From Pestalotiopsis fici W106-1 (taxonomy: Eukaryota > Ascomycota > Sordariomycetes > Amphisphaeriales > Sporocadaceae), in contig NW_006917095.1 of the NCBI RefSeq assembly GCF_000516985.1, positions 128,157 to 192,156 on the forward strand: a stretch of 64,000 bases of DNA, given 5' to 3'. A program made the translations under genes and the position numbers. This document shows positions 26,103 through 38,500 of the stretch, one piece after another; position 1 is the first letter of the stretch; every line of letters starts with the position of its first letter. The notes under the pieces are model-generated. The model did not search any database. It was not told the origin of the DNA and worked only from the letters and a program-made list of their open reading frames with translations.

Positions 26103-29054
26103 ATGATGATGGCCGAGGAAGCAAACGGCACCGCCAGCGCCACCAGCGACACTGTCGACGATATTCCCGTTTCCCCTACCACCAAAACTGCTATAGCTGT
26201 TGGCTTGCCACAGAGCAGCGCCCTCGAGTCTCTTAGCATGCGCGCCGATCCTGATGCACAAGCAACGGTAACCGATTACCTTGACTTTACCGAATACCTG
26301 CCCGCAGACGTTAATCGCAGCCTGACCCTGATCGGCAAGCTCGACCAAGCCTACATCGATGCCTCGGCGCAGGTTCACGAGCTGACTACGACATGGGGCA
26401 AGTTGCCATCGCTCCCTGCGAACCAGCGTCCTGCCCCAGCCGAGCTACGTGCCGACATTTCTCGCAACCTCAGCCAAGCTGTCAACTCACGCATCTCCAG
26501 CCATGCCGAGGCCCAGCGCATGTCGGAATACGTTAACAGGCATGTCAATAGGGCAAAGACGATATTGGCAAAGCTCCAACACATGCGCGATAACTATCCC
26601 ACAGAAGAACAGAAAAGTCCAGTGCAAACACGGTCTCCACAGTTGACTAGGACTCCTAAAGTGTCACTGCCTCTCGATAAGGACGGGAACAGGATTCGCA
26701 GGCCGCCTAGGATTACGGTCCCTGGTGAGGTTCTAGCTCCGTATGATGTGGACTTTAATGCCTATACCTCATCTAGTGAGGAGAGCTCTGATGAGGAGGA
26801 ATACATGTCGCCAACCAGGACAACGCCTGCGCCCCGGATCAAACTGGTTAAAGGCTCCAAGGTCTCCAAGCAAAAGGTCCCTAAACCACCCAGGCCATCG
26901 AGGCAACTGCCCAACGATGGACTACCCATACCATCTACGAGTTCCGCCCTGGCCAAGCTCAAACCGCCGCCTGATGATGCGGTTCTTGGTGGCCCTGATC
27001 TTCCTTGGCTACAGCTTACACCATATGAACTCGCCAAATTAAGGAAACGAATGAAGAAAAATGCTGTATGGAACCCAAGTGATACCATGATTGCTAGGGA
27101 GCTCAAGTCTGTGGGTCGAGGGGTTGAGGCTTATAAGGAAGCTCAACAGAAGGCAAAAGACGAGGGAAAACCATTCGATGCCCCACTGCCGACTCTGGTC
27201 ACCGACGGCTCCGGGGTTCAGCATCCCCCGGTTGGTGCAATATCAACTGAAGCTCTCGGTGCCGAAGAGGTGAAGCTTAGCAACCGTGGCATGAAGCTCA
27301 ACGAGGCCAAGAAACTCAAGCGAGAGCAAATGGCCAAGCAGGCAGCCGATGAAGCAGAGGAATCAGCTAGAAGAATGAAGGCCCTGGCTGGCAGCATTCT
27401 CTGGAACCACGAGGGAAGCCCATCAGTCGGAGCAGGCGTAATTGAGGCGCCCAACCCACAACCTGCCCAAACCCCAGCACCGACACCAGCTCCGGTCCAA
27501 AGCACGAGCAAAGCACAAGCTAAGAAGCGAAAGCGCGACTCTGTCACGGAGACTGCTGTTCCCGAGGTCAAGACTGAAAGCCAGGAGAACGGGGACTCGA
27601 CGCCAGCACAGCCGGTCAAACCGCCTATCAAGCGCACTAAAACGGAGACTCCAGTGCCTCCGCCACAACTCACACCTCGTCCGACTTCAGTCCCGCCTGC
27701 TGTTGCAACGCCTGTACCGCCTCCTCAAATTGCACAGTCTGCTACTGTACAGATTACATCCGCGACTCCTGTACCAGTTCCTGTTCCGCCAACGACGCAG
27801 ACGACTCCTCAAGTTGCATTGCAACCACAACCACCACAGCCACCACCAGCGGCAGCGGCAGCTTCAACTCCCGCTCCAGCTCCAGCTCCAACCTCTGCTC
27901 CTACTCCAAGTCCTGCCCCAGCTCCGACCCCAGCCTCAGCTCCGGCTCCAGCTCCGGCTCCGGCCCCGGCCCTGGTGCCAACACAAACCATGTCGCAGGC
28001 GGGTTCCCAAGCGACCCAACTAACAACAGTGCTGCCCGAGAGACCGACGGCATCTCCTTCAACCAGCACAAGCCCAGCGCCTCCACCTTCAACAACCGTA
28101 CCGAATACCACCACCACAACCACGACCACGACTACTACAGTACCAACCAAACCACCGGCGGTGACACCAATACTTCCGCCCAAGACTTCCACTACCCCTA
28201 TTCTTCCGCCTGCTAATCATCTGACTAAGAGGGAAACGCGGAAGGATGCACAGAAGAACGTACAGCCACTTGCAACTAACACAAAACAGCCGAGTACGCC
28301 TCGACAGAACACCCCCGTCACCACACCCGGCCCCGATCAACCATCCATGAACCTTCGCCGGCCATCGTCTCGCGGCCAAGGCAGTAGTGTCGAACCGCCG
28401 CCAACCACTCTTGCGGCTGAAAGACCTCGACGCACCAGTACCGCTCGGAATACACCGGCGCCTGAGATTCGCCAACCTAGCAAGAGGATCAAACGGCCCG
28501 CGCCGGGCGTCATTAGCACGAGTGCGGGCGGTGCGGGCAGCACGAGCGCTATAGGAAAGCGCACGGCGGCACCACGCAAAAAACAGCGCGTCAAGAAAAC
28601 CACTCAAGCAGAACAGGAGCCCGAGATTGAGGTTGATGATGAGGGCAACATCATCGATCCCCACGAGCCGCGATATTGTGTTTGCAACGGGGTCAGCTTT
28701 GGCACCATGATTCAATGCGATAACGTTGATGTGAGCAAACGAGAAGACTCCTCTGATTCTGAATCCGATTCCGACAATGTCCCCTTAAGCAACGCCCGTT
28801 CAAGTCGCTCGGGTTGCAAGTCTGCTGCTACTGCTTCAAAATCGTCCGCCAACAAGAATAGGAAACGTAAGCGTTACGGCTCTATACTAACCAAACACCC
28901 TACGCAGAATTGCAAGCAAGAGTGGTTCCATCTAGAATGTGTGGGACTCACCGAGATACCGGCGCGAACAACCAAATGGTACTGTCCTGATTGCCGCGTG
29001 CTACTAAACATTGGTGGACGAGGTGAGGTGACAAGTCGGGGTGTCAAACTCTGA
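26103..29054 (+). CDS. ING-family PHD-finger chromatin protein
   Basis: Exon 1 (26103-28730) and exon 2 (28908-29054) are joined over a 177-bp intron (donor GTGAGC, branch ACTAACC, acceptor ACGCAG), giving 924 residues. The N-terminal ING helix pair covers about residues 45-165 (DYLDFTEYLPADVNRSL, then VNRHVNRAKTILAKLQHM). A long disordered middle follows with Pro/Ala and poly-Thr runs. The C-terminal PHD finger is CVCNGVSFGTMIQCDN joined to NCKQEWFHLECVGLTEIP and WYCPDC. Such fingers bind histone H3 methylated on lysine 4, and the proteins are subunits of histone acetylase (NuA4) or deacetylase (Rpd3L) complexes; Pho23 or Yng2-like roles cannot be separated here. The intron length is a multiple of three and has no stop, so unspliced RNA would also be translatable. 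The gene sits on a GC-normal island between two RIP-mutated blocks. Confidence 0.9.
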   Translation: MMMAEEANGTASATSDTVDDIPVSPTTKTAIAVGLPQSSALESLSMRADPDAQATVTDYLDFTEYLPADVNRSLTLIGKLDQAYIDASAQVHELTTTWGKLPSLPANQRPAPAELRADISRNLSQAVNSRISSHAEAQRMSEYVNRHVNRAKTILAKLQHMRDNYPTEEQKSPVQTRSPQLTRTPKVSLPLDKDGNRIRRPPRITVPGEVLAPYDVDFNAYTSSSEESSDEEEYMSPTRTTPAPRIKLVKGSKVSKQKVPKPPRPSRQLPNDGLPIPSTSSALAKLKPPPDDAVLGGPDLPWLQLTPYELAKLRKRMKKNAVWNPSDTMIARELKSVGRGVEAYKEAQQKAKDEGKPFDAPLPTLVTDGSGVQHPPVGAISTEALGAEEVKLSNRGMKLNEAKKLKREQMAKQAADEAEESARRMKALAGSILWNHEGSPSVGAGVIEAPNPQPAQTPAPTPAPVQSTSKAQAKKRKRDSVTETAVPEVKTESQENGDSTPAQPVKPPIKRTKTETPVPPPQLTPRPTSVPPAVATPVPPPQIAQSATVQITSATPVPVPVPPTTQTTPQVALQPQPPQPPPAAAAASTPAPAPAPTSAPTPSPAPAPTPASAPAPAPAPAPALVPTQTMSQAGSQATQLTTVLPERPTASPSTSTSPAPPPSTTVPNTTTTTTTTTTTVPTKPPAVTPILPPKTSTTPILPPANHLTKRETRKDAQKNVQPLATNTKQPSTPRQNTPVTTPGPDQPSMNLRRPSSRGQGSSVEPPPTTLAAERPRRTSTARNTPAPEIRQPSKRIKRPAPGVISTSAGGAGSTSAIGKRTAAPRKKQRVKKTTQAEQEPEIEVDDEGNIIDPHEPRYCVCNGVSFGTMIQCDNVDVSKREDSSDSESDSDNVPLSNARSSRSGCKSAATASKSSANKNRKRKRYGSILTKHPTQNCKQEWFHLECVGLTEIPARTTKWYCPDCRVLLNIGGRGEVTSRGVKL

Positions 29055-29700
29055 GCAGCGAGCTCCAGGCGAGTTTTGGTCATGGCAGACCTTAATTTTT
29101 TAATTTTTTTGGTGGCGCTTCGAGACGTTTAATGAACCTGATGGCTCTGACTTTAGAAGAAGCGTTCGAGCAAGTTATCACAAAGGAAAAGGAGCAATTT
29201 TGTGTATACCAGCATCAGTATCAAGGCAATTAGCATTAGGCCCCTCATGGTATAAGAAATTCATTCGCGATTTCAAGTCGCTTGAAATAATTGAGCGGCG
29301 ACGTTGTTATTGCATCACATCACAGCCACTGAGCACTCCGATCATTGAGTTGATTATCTTCTATTCAGCCTGCCACGGTGGCTTTGTTTACTGAAATACT
29401 TTGGCAATACCGTGACGCCCTTGTTTCTTGGTCCAAATTCCGAAAACTGAAAACCAATTACCCTTGACGAGCGAGACCCAGTCGGGCCCAATGACTTTAG
29501 GTCAAAACTTGTTTAAGTCACCCTCATATCCGCGTTACAAATTTTTTTTTTTGTTTCACCGAGGTGTACACTCATTTGAAAGATGTTTGTTTCTCGCGCC
29601 TTTTCTTTAAACATATTGGGGAGGCGGTGTTCCTGGATGCTGTTGTTGCTCATGCTGATGCTGCGGCTGGCCCTCTCCAATAAAAAGGGGGGCAGATTTA
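29055..29700. other. 3' flank of the ING gene and transition to AT-rich DNA
   Basis: GC-normal sequence without a supported gene. Open frames of about 60 codons at 29200-29610 have no recognisable content. Composition turns AT-rich after about 29690. Confidence 0.45.
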
Positions 29701-30080
29701 ACTATATATAGTATAAATCACCCAAAAAACACTATTTTAAGCTTGGACCTTATCGTGGATCAAAAGTTATAATACACTATATAAAAAGTTTTGTAAAAGA
29801 TTTTGCACGTAACGTATATAGCTATTAAAGAGATATTTTTTTAATTTAAAAAAAAGAGTTTAAATTTAATTTATCGCTAGGTGGATTTGGTATACGAATT
29901 TTATATGTAAAGTGCTATTGCTATATTCGTTTTCCAGGACGTTTATTATTATAAATATATATTCGTTATAGGTATACTATTTTAAGAATAAATTTATTAT
30001 TATATACCACTTTTAATTCAATTTAACCCGGATAGCTAAAATTAGTAGGCTTTACGCTTTTTTAATTATTAGCCTGGGAG

Positions 30081-30172
30081 CTCTTTTTAATGCCCTCGTC
30101 CTTTTTAATGCCCTTGTTTTTTTTAATGCCCTTGTCCTTTTTGATGCCCTCGTCCTTTTTAATGCCCTTTTT
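30081..30172 (-). repeat. 18-bp tandem repeat encoding a Lys-rich hexapeptide
   Basis: About five copies of a unit like CCTTTTTAATGCCCTCGT. On the minus strand the unit reads as the six residues KKDEGI, with variants KKDKGI and KKNKGI, so a short open stretch survives inside the RIP-degraded block. It is probably a low-complexity part of a dead transposon protein. Copies differ by C/T changes. Confidence 0.65.
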
Positions 30173-33014
30173 TTTATTAGAGTTCGAAGCTGGGATAAAC
30201 TAATATTAAGCTAAACCGTTATAGCCGATCTATTTAATATTATTGCTCCGGGCAGGGAAATAAAACGGAAAAGATTTCCGTAAAATTTTAACGCGGCTTT
30301 AGAAGCCGTCGCCGAGCCTTTTTTATTCGTTTATTACGTAAATAAGGCTGTTATAATCGGTTTTAATATAACCACGGTAGGCCCCGGTAACGTCTTTTAT
30401 AGTTTAGCCGTTTATACGATTTTTATAAGGAATTAGAATATAAATATTATTTATGTTAAAAAAAGTCTGGTTTAGGGCATTTTTTAGGATAATCCCTATT
30501 GGGTAATTATTTAGCCGGGAAAGACTTATAGGGGTTTTAAACGGATAATTTAAAATAGAAGGCAATAGGGAGGGGAATAAAAGATAGATAATTTATATTT
30601 GATTTTTACGATTCCTAGCTGGATATTATTTTCGCTTAGGGCTTTTTGCGGAATACCGGTATTGGTAATAATAGTAGTTATAGCGTTTTTTAAAGGGAAA
30701 TAATTATTTGGAAATTAATATAAATTTGATAAATAGGACGAATTTTAATAATTTTGGTAAGGAAGAAATATAAAAAAAAGTAAGGAAAAAAAGCGGAAGG
30801 CGCGATTTGTTATATATTTAATTAATCGTTTTGCTAAATAAAACGTAAAAAAATAATTCCGGTTTTTTGCAAAATAAAATTAAAAGCTATTATAAAAAGG
30901 TCGCTAATTATATTTTTAAAGCGTTTAATTTGCGGTTTTCCGAATCGGCCGGCCTAATAATAATATAGCGATTTGGCAAGATTTGCTATTTAAATATATA
31001 TTTGATTTTATTTTTATTAATTATGAAATAATATTAATAAAAAGCGTTTTATAGAAATTATATATTTTTATATAAATTTTATAAAAAGGCGGTAAAGGCG
31101 GCTTTATTTATATTAATTCGCCGTATTTAAATTTCGCATTATAATAAAAATTAACGATAAAAAGGTTTATTATTCGTATAGTCGTATGCGTAGGTATGGA
31201 GTACCTTAATATAGGCCTATGATTTTAACGCAATAATAGAAAGTGTTAAATGGGATATAATGGACCGGACGTAGGTAATAGGCGTTCCCGCCTGGCCTTA
31301 GGAAGGATTCTATTAAATAAACGAAGGCTATCTCTAGCATTATTTATATTTATATATATGACGATAAGATCGGGTAATTTGCAGAATAATTATTATAAAT
31401 AAATTTTAGAAAAGTCTCTCGTTTCGGTAATGCTATTTAAAATTTATGGTTTTAATCTTTTTTAAAATCTACTTTATTTGTATCGTCCCTAAGATTATTA
31501 TTAAGGTTTATTTCGTTTATTTTATTTTTAAGATCCACGTGCCTAAAAGAAAAAAGCTCCTTTTCCATTTCGGCAATATGGCGATAGCACGTCGCTATTT
31601 TTTTATACGTAGCTATAAAATTGCGGGTATAGCGGTTTAGGTCGTTTCGGAGGTTGGCAATTTTTTTTTTGGCTAAAAGCCGCTATTTAAATAAATACTC
31701 CTTTTTTTTTTATTTATTATTAAATTCCTAAGTATTATTTTATCCTAGCTTTTTTTTTAATAAATATATAGCTTAGCTATAAAGCCGGATTTTATAAACG
31801 CTTCGACCCGTTGTAATAAGGTATTAAAATAGATAATCGTTAATAGCTTGGGATTAGGAGCTTTGGTAAAGGTATAAAAATCGTTAAAATCGTTAAAGTC
31901 GTCCTAATAGAAAAAAACGCTATTAGTATTGCCAGCTATTCCAAAGAATTGGCGGCAGCTAGCGCTATATTTGGAATTTATTATTAAAGTCGAATAATAG
32001 CCGAATAATTTTTTGGTAAAAGGATTAAAAATAAACGGGGAGGCTGCTAAGATAAAATTTACCTTTGTTTTAAGCTCCGCTTTATTTTTATTTTAGGAAT
32101 GCATTTTGCATTAGTTTTATCCCAGCTATTTAGCGAAATAGCAACTTATTGTTTTTAGATTTTTTGCTGCTTAATTAACTTTTTATAATATTAATAACCT
32201 TTTGGTATTTTTATTAGACCTTTTATTATAATTAAATCCTCGCTAGTCTTTTTTATATACTCCATATTAATTTGGGCAATTGCTAAACGCTTTTAAAATA
32301 TAGTTTTGCTGGTAAGAAAATGCATTTAGATTACTAAGCTGGTGGAAATAAACCGAAAACTAGATATCAGGGGCTAAATATTTTTATCCTAAATAGATAA
32401 AATATAATGCCCTTGGGTCGGAAAAATTATCACTAATTAAATCTAGCTATAAAATTTATACTAAAGGTATCGTAAAGGCGTAAACTATATATTAGCTTTT
32501 ACCGGAATTGCCCGATATATAATACCGGAACCGCTTTAAACATGCGCTAAAAAAAGAATGCCAGGAGTATATATATTTTTAATTATATATAAAATTATAA
32601 ATAAAATATATTTAAATATTTCCACTTAGATTATACGCTTTCGGATTATTTAGCGCTTTTATTTTTGCTATAATATTAAATATATTTCGAAGCTTAGGCT
32701 ATTTTATAATAGGCTTTATTTTAATAAAAGTCTATTATAATTAGAGTAATAGCGTTTTAAAATTCTTATAATACCAGCGAGTAGGCAAAATTATAAAAAT
32801 TATTAAATATAATAGCGCGTTAGCCGATAGAATTTCGGTATTAGGAGCGCCGTAATAACGGGATAATCTGCCGCCTAAAGTTTAAAAGAAAATGGAATTT
32901 AAAAAAATATATAGAATCGTAATATTAAATAAAGGCTTTAAATGCTTTTTTTAAATAAGCTAAAATATTTATATATAATGCCTAGGAGCGATAGCGTAGC
33001 TTTATAATTGAGAA

Positions 33015-33198
33015 ATTGCCGCGGCGCCCGATGGCGATTATAGAGCCGATAATCTCCCTAAGAGAAAAGCTTTTCTTCACCGGTGCCACATTTAACGGAC
33101 CTCGTAGGCAGGCTATAAAGCAAATAATATTGCCGCGGCGCCTAATAGCGATTATAGAGCCGATAATCCCCTTAGGAAACGAATTTTTATTTACCGAT
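33015..33198 (+). repeat. Two direct copies of a 70-bp unit spaced 114 bp apart
   Basis: 33015-33084 and 33129-33198 share ATTGCCGCGGCGCC and GATTATAGAGCCGATAATC. The second copy has CCTAATAG where the first has CCCGATGG, that is, C to T and G to A changes as RIP makes. The two units may be part of a longer tandem array. Confidence 0.65.
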
Positions 33199-35442
33199 AT
33201 TATTTACAAATATTATTAATAAAAGCAGAAGCAGAAACTAAATTAAGTAGCGTATTTTTTACTATAATTGCTAAAATTTTTAATATCGCTATTGTACCTA
33301 TTACCGTCGGCCTTTTTATTAAAAGAATTCGAGGCCGATCCGAATTATTAGGATTTCTATTTAAGGCGCCGGGAGCTTTTGCCGATTTACGACGTTAAAT
33401 TATCGAAGTTTTGGGATTAATAAAGGGTATTCGAATAGCAAGGCTAAAACGGTAGGAAGGATTTTAAGATTTAGATCGAAGAGTTTATAGCGCTTTAGGG
33501 TATATCGTCGGATATAAGCGATACTAATATTTATATTAGCTATTTTTAAAATTAGTTTTTTTTTAGTCCCGAGTATATTATTAGTATTTTAAATTTTAAT
33601 AACGTATTAAATTATAAAGTAAATAAGCTAATTCGTTATTTATTTTTTTCGGCTTAGGCAGGCTTATAGCCGATCGTAAAAGCAAATATAAGCCGCTAAT
33701 AATTTTAGGTATATAAATATTTAGATTATATAATTACGGCGGTTTGCGTAATTGCGTAATTTAATAAATAGCTATATTATAACTATAAATTAGATAATTT
33801 TTTATAATACGGCTTATATAAGCGAATGGACGGCTTTTATCGATACTATAATTTTTTTTATATTTTGCCTTTATATATCGTATACGAACCGGCCGACGTA
33901 AATTAGGACCGGTATAAATACCGTAAACGCGTACGCTATTTGCGAGCTTATAATCGCTATATCCTTATATTATATAGCGAGTATTAGCTATTTTATTTAT
34001 TATAGGTTAGTTTTTGGAATATAATCGTTACCTAAATAAGGATTAAATATTTTGTAATAATACGCCGCGCTTTTAATTTATAAAAAATACTTTATTTAAG
34101 CGTGGGCGTTTCGGTAATACCAGGGTATATTTATTTTATTATTTTAGCTGCGGCGACCGCGGTAGCATTTTTTTATTAGTTTAAAATACTAGTTTTTTTT
34201 GGTTTTGAATTAAGGATAGTAAGGCGTAGGAATTAGGTTCGAGGCAAAAAATTAGCAAAAGGTCGTTATATCGAGGTAGTCGTATAAACTAAAATTAATA
34301 TATAGCTTATATATTCGTATAAAAGGATTTATAGGCGTTATCGCGCTTTAAAGTTATATTATATATTATTATTATAACCGTAATAATAAAAAGCGATTAT
34401 AAAAATTGCGGCGGGCTGCGGAGGTCTAAAGGTAATATTAAAAAAAAGAAAAAAGCATTAATAGGTTACCCCCGAATAATAATATTATATCGATTATGCT
34501 TTAATAGCTGGAAATAGCGATATTTATATAGGCGGATATAATAAAATGGAATTTGCGATAATTACCTGCGCCAAGCTAAGGTGCTATAACGGCTCCAGAA
34601 TATACGCTATAAGTATTATATAATCATTATATAAACTAGTATGCGATAATAATAGCACACTATATTCACTTGATTTAATCGCCAGGATCTATATTATAAA
34701 ACCACCACACACTTAGAAATTAGCAATACAAACTCCAGAGTAGTATTATTAGTAATTAGCAGCTGGAGTCATATTCAATTTATGTCAGCTTGTCACACTT
34801 TAATATCACAATAAGTTCACCTTTGGAGATACCATCATTTGCGATTACTCTCCGAACTTTATATTAGGCGGGTAATTAATATAAGCTTATATAAGATGAG
34901 CATAATATTGAATTTACTATTGATCTACCCTGCCAACCACTATTTCCGGAGTATATTATGGCTGGCATTTGGTCGGCACGCCCGCGATTTTGTAATTATT
35001 GCATAGGTTGCCATGATTACACGTCGCCGTAAGGTTTTTGCGATTTTTATAACGTTGGTATACCGGCGAGCCCTATATTTTTAATAATGTCCTTTAAATA
35101 GAAGCCTTTTTTTAAATTGGCAACTCAAGCGGTTTTGCGTTTTATAAGCGCGCTATTTTAAAATAATTTAATTTTGCCCGTTTTTATAAAATATTAATTA
35201 ATATTATTTGCTAGGAATTTAAGATAATTTACTTAAAAGGTTCGGATCGCGAGCGTATTAATAGCCGAATTAAAATGCTTAATATTAGCGCTAAACGAAA
35301 AGGGGCCCGCGATCGGTTTTTGCTTTAAAAATATTATTTTGTATTTATATCGTAATAGCGGCTTTTTTTTATCGACTTTATTAATTTTTTTTTGCAAATC
35401 CGGCGGCAAAGCGATCTTATCCTATGGCTTAATAATACCATA

Positions 35443-35568
35443 GCGGTATAAATTTATAATTTTTTCGTCGAGGAACCGTTTATCGCATTTATCGTATTTA
35501 GGGTGCTTTATAAGGTGTCGGCCGAGGTCTTTTTTTTGAAAGTATCGGTATTCGCAGCTTTTAACTTT
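35443..35568 (-). pseudogene. Remnant of a C2H2 zinc-finger reading frame, RIP-damaged
   Basis: Forty-two codons are open on the minus strand. The text CEYRYFQKKDLGRHLIKH has the finger spacing from the second Cys onward (C, aromatic at +4, L at +10, H at +13, H at +17). The next unit, YDKCDKRFLDEKIINLYR, has the same spacing but Tyr in place of the first Cys and of the first His. TGC to TAC and CAC to TAC are the changes RIP would make. Upstream the frame continues past one TAA. It is probably part of a dead transposon protein; the family is unknown. Confidence 0.5.
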
Positions 35569-38500
35569 ATAAAAAGAGTATTAAAGTAGGTAATTATTAA
35601 GATCTCGTCCGGTTACGATTAGGCTATTATAAAAAAGATATCGGTATTTTTTTTTACCGATTTAGGTGGTCTAAAACCCTTTTTTTTTTAAAAAACCCTA
35701 TATCTCGAACCGAATATCCCTTGGATTAGCAATATTTGCGGCTAATGCGTTATGCCACTATGCTTTATAAAAGGCGTAAGCTATTAAATTCGTAAAAAAG
35801 TAATAGTATACGTCGTATTAAATATTTTAATATTTGGATTTTATATATTTGCGAATAAAAGTAAAATTTATAAAGATGGCCTGGTTTTTTTTAGGGCAGA
35901 ATCGGTACGGCGTATTCGGCGTATGCATTTTTTTGGCGTAGCGTAGCAAATTTATAATAAAAAAGAGGTCGCGATATTTAGGATACCGTATTAAGCACGC
36001 CGAGGCTAAATAATTATATATATTTATTACGTTTTTCGGGGAATCGTATATTTAAATAATATAAAAATTAAGGCTTAGCCGATTAACGAATTTAAGCTTA
36101 TATTTAATTTTAACGTATTTATACGGGTGGTTTTTTTTTTTATATTTTATACGCTTACTTTATAGATAATCGGGGGCGAAAACGCGATTATAATAGGGAT
36201 ATTAGGAGTTTGTATTCTTAAAGCCGTAATTATTAATAAAATAATTCGAAAAATCTTCCTAATAATAGAATGCTTAACCATAGCCCGTTTAAAAACACGG
36301 CTATAGCTCCCCGTTACCGAAATACGTATTGCGTATATACCTAATAAACTCGTCGATCCCGCCATACGACTAACCCTTATTATATCCATATAAGCATTTA
36401 AGGCAGGTATCCTAATATTAGCTTAAATCGTCCAGGTTTTGCCGGTGATTTTCTTTTATATAATCGGCTAGATTATATACCGTTATAAAGCTTTAAAAAT
36501 AATCCGTTTTACCGCAGGTAAACGGTCGTAAATGGCTATAATTATTTTAATAATACCTTAGCAGCTCTATAATTAAGCTATAAATCACGTTATAAAAATA
36601 ATTATAGCACCGGAAATCGATAGCGGCATCGGGTTAGACCCAAGCTTAAATAAGCAGGAGGATAAAGAAATCGTATTTTCGATTTAGTGGTATCGTAAAA
36701 AACTCTTTATAAAGGCCTTAAACGCTTTCCTTTAAATGCTTATCGATTTCTTATAATAAATATACTTAAAAAACGGCTTAAAGGACTTTAGCGAAATTTG
36801 CCTAAATATTAAGGTAATAATTATTTATATAATTATTTATTAGCGATATATTTAAGGCAATTATGCATTTTTCCGTATCCTAATCGTATAAGTTAAAATT
36901 AAAATAAATAATCTCGAGATTTTTAAAGCCCGTCTTTATTTCGACCCTGTATTTATCCTTTTTATAAGCCGAAACTATAAAGGAATAAAACTTTTATAGC
37001 ATTAAAAAAATCCTAAAACGGTCGATAATCGCCTTATACGCTATTTTATTAAAAAACTTATCCTTTAATAAATCTTTTCCTTTATTTAAAAACTATTTTT
37101 TAACGGCTTAAACCTTTTTATAAATTTTATAAATATAATTATAAAATAATTTAGTTAGATTTAGGCCGATTTTTTTTATACCGAATATATTCGCTTAATA
37201 ATTATAATAAATAAAAAAAATATAAAAGCGATAATATATTTATTAACGAATAATATCTTAATTCTAATTTGCGGCAATAATAATTTCGGCCGTTAGCGGA
37301 ATAAACGGGAAAAATACCTATTTTTTCTTACTGCCGATAATATAATAAGCTTAGAATTTTTCGGTTGATAACTTATAATTTATAATAATTTCGAGTAAAG
37401 CCGCCTTTATAATAAAAATATTTATATATTTATTAAATAATACGTATAAAAGCTATTTTATTAAAATTTTTCGGGTTTGCTTAAAGCTAACCGAAAAATC
37501 TATAGGTTTATTTATACGCAAAATCTATAGTATTTCCGTAAAATCGGTAATATTTCGCTCGAGGACCTCGCTTTATTTAAAATATTATCGCCTATAGTTA
37601 TTAAAATAGCTATATTTTTAATAGAAAATAGCCACGTTAGTCGTAGTATTTATTAGCTATTAAAAACGATTTTTTTTGCTATTTTAATTAACCGGAAGAT
37701 CCTAAACGCGTATAATTTTTGCGGCGAATAAAAGGGCTATAACGGATATATAATATTTATTAAGGTTAAGAAATATTTTAATTAAAACGATATTAGCTTA
37801 AATATAATAGCCGAGCTAATCGATCGCTAAAACGCTATAATAATATACCGCTTTTATTAAGGTTAATTCGGGGGATAAATTATAATATAGCGGCCGGCTA
37901 ATATAAACAAAAAATACGGGGACTTTTTTATTATAATTATTTAATTATATATAAAACGAAAATAAATAACTAATAAATTACGCTTTATATTATAGCTTAT
38001 TAATAATAATATAATTATAATTATAAAATTTTCGGTTTTAGTTTATAGCACGTTTAACGTATATTCGAATACGTTTTTGCAACCGTTTAATAAAAATCTT
38101 AAAAATAGGCTATTTACGCGGCGCAGAACGCGGTAAAAGCATAAATTATCTTTTCGTTAATTTGCTTGGATCCGGTTTAAAACCCTTTTTTTACGCTTTA
38201 TAATAAAATAATAAAATTTTTTAATTTTATTTAAATGCGATTTTAATAGCCTTTTTTTTAATATTTAGGTCGAATACCTCTTTAGTATTATTATTATCGT
38301 TATTTTAAAAATTAAAATTAGTAATAAGCTGGCGTTACGGAATATAACGCTAAAAAGGACCCTCGTTAATAAAATTAGAATCGCTGGCGTCCTGGCTTTA
38401 GGAAAGGTCGTTTTAAAAAGCATCGTCGTCGGTATAATCATCGTTATCAATATTATCAAAGCCGTTATCGATATAATTAGAGTCGTTATCGGCATATTCT

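Noticed and set aside
25872..26378. Gly-rich open frame antisense to the start of the ING gene
   Set aside because: It is a reverse-strand shadow of a GC-rich coding start, with no independent motif.
27218..28715. Several long open frames overlapping the ING gene in other frames
   Set aside because: They are shadows of the Pro/Ala/Thr-rich low-complexity coding region.
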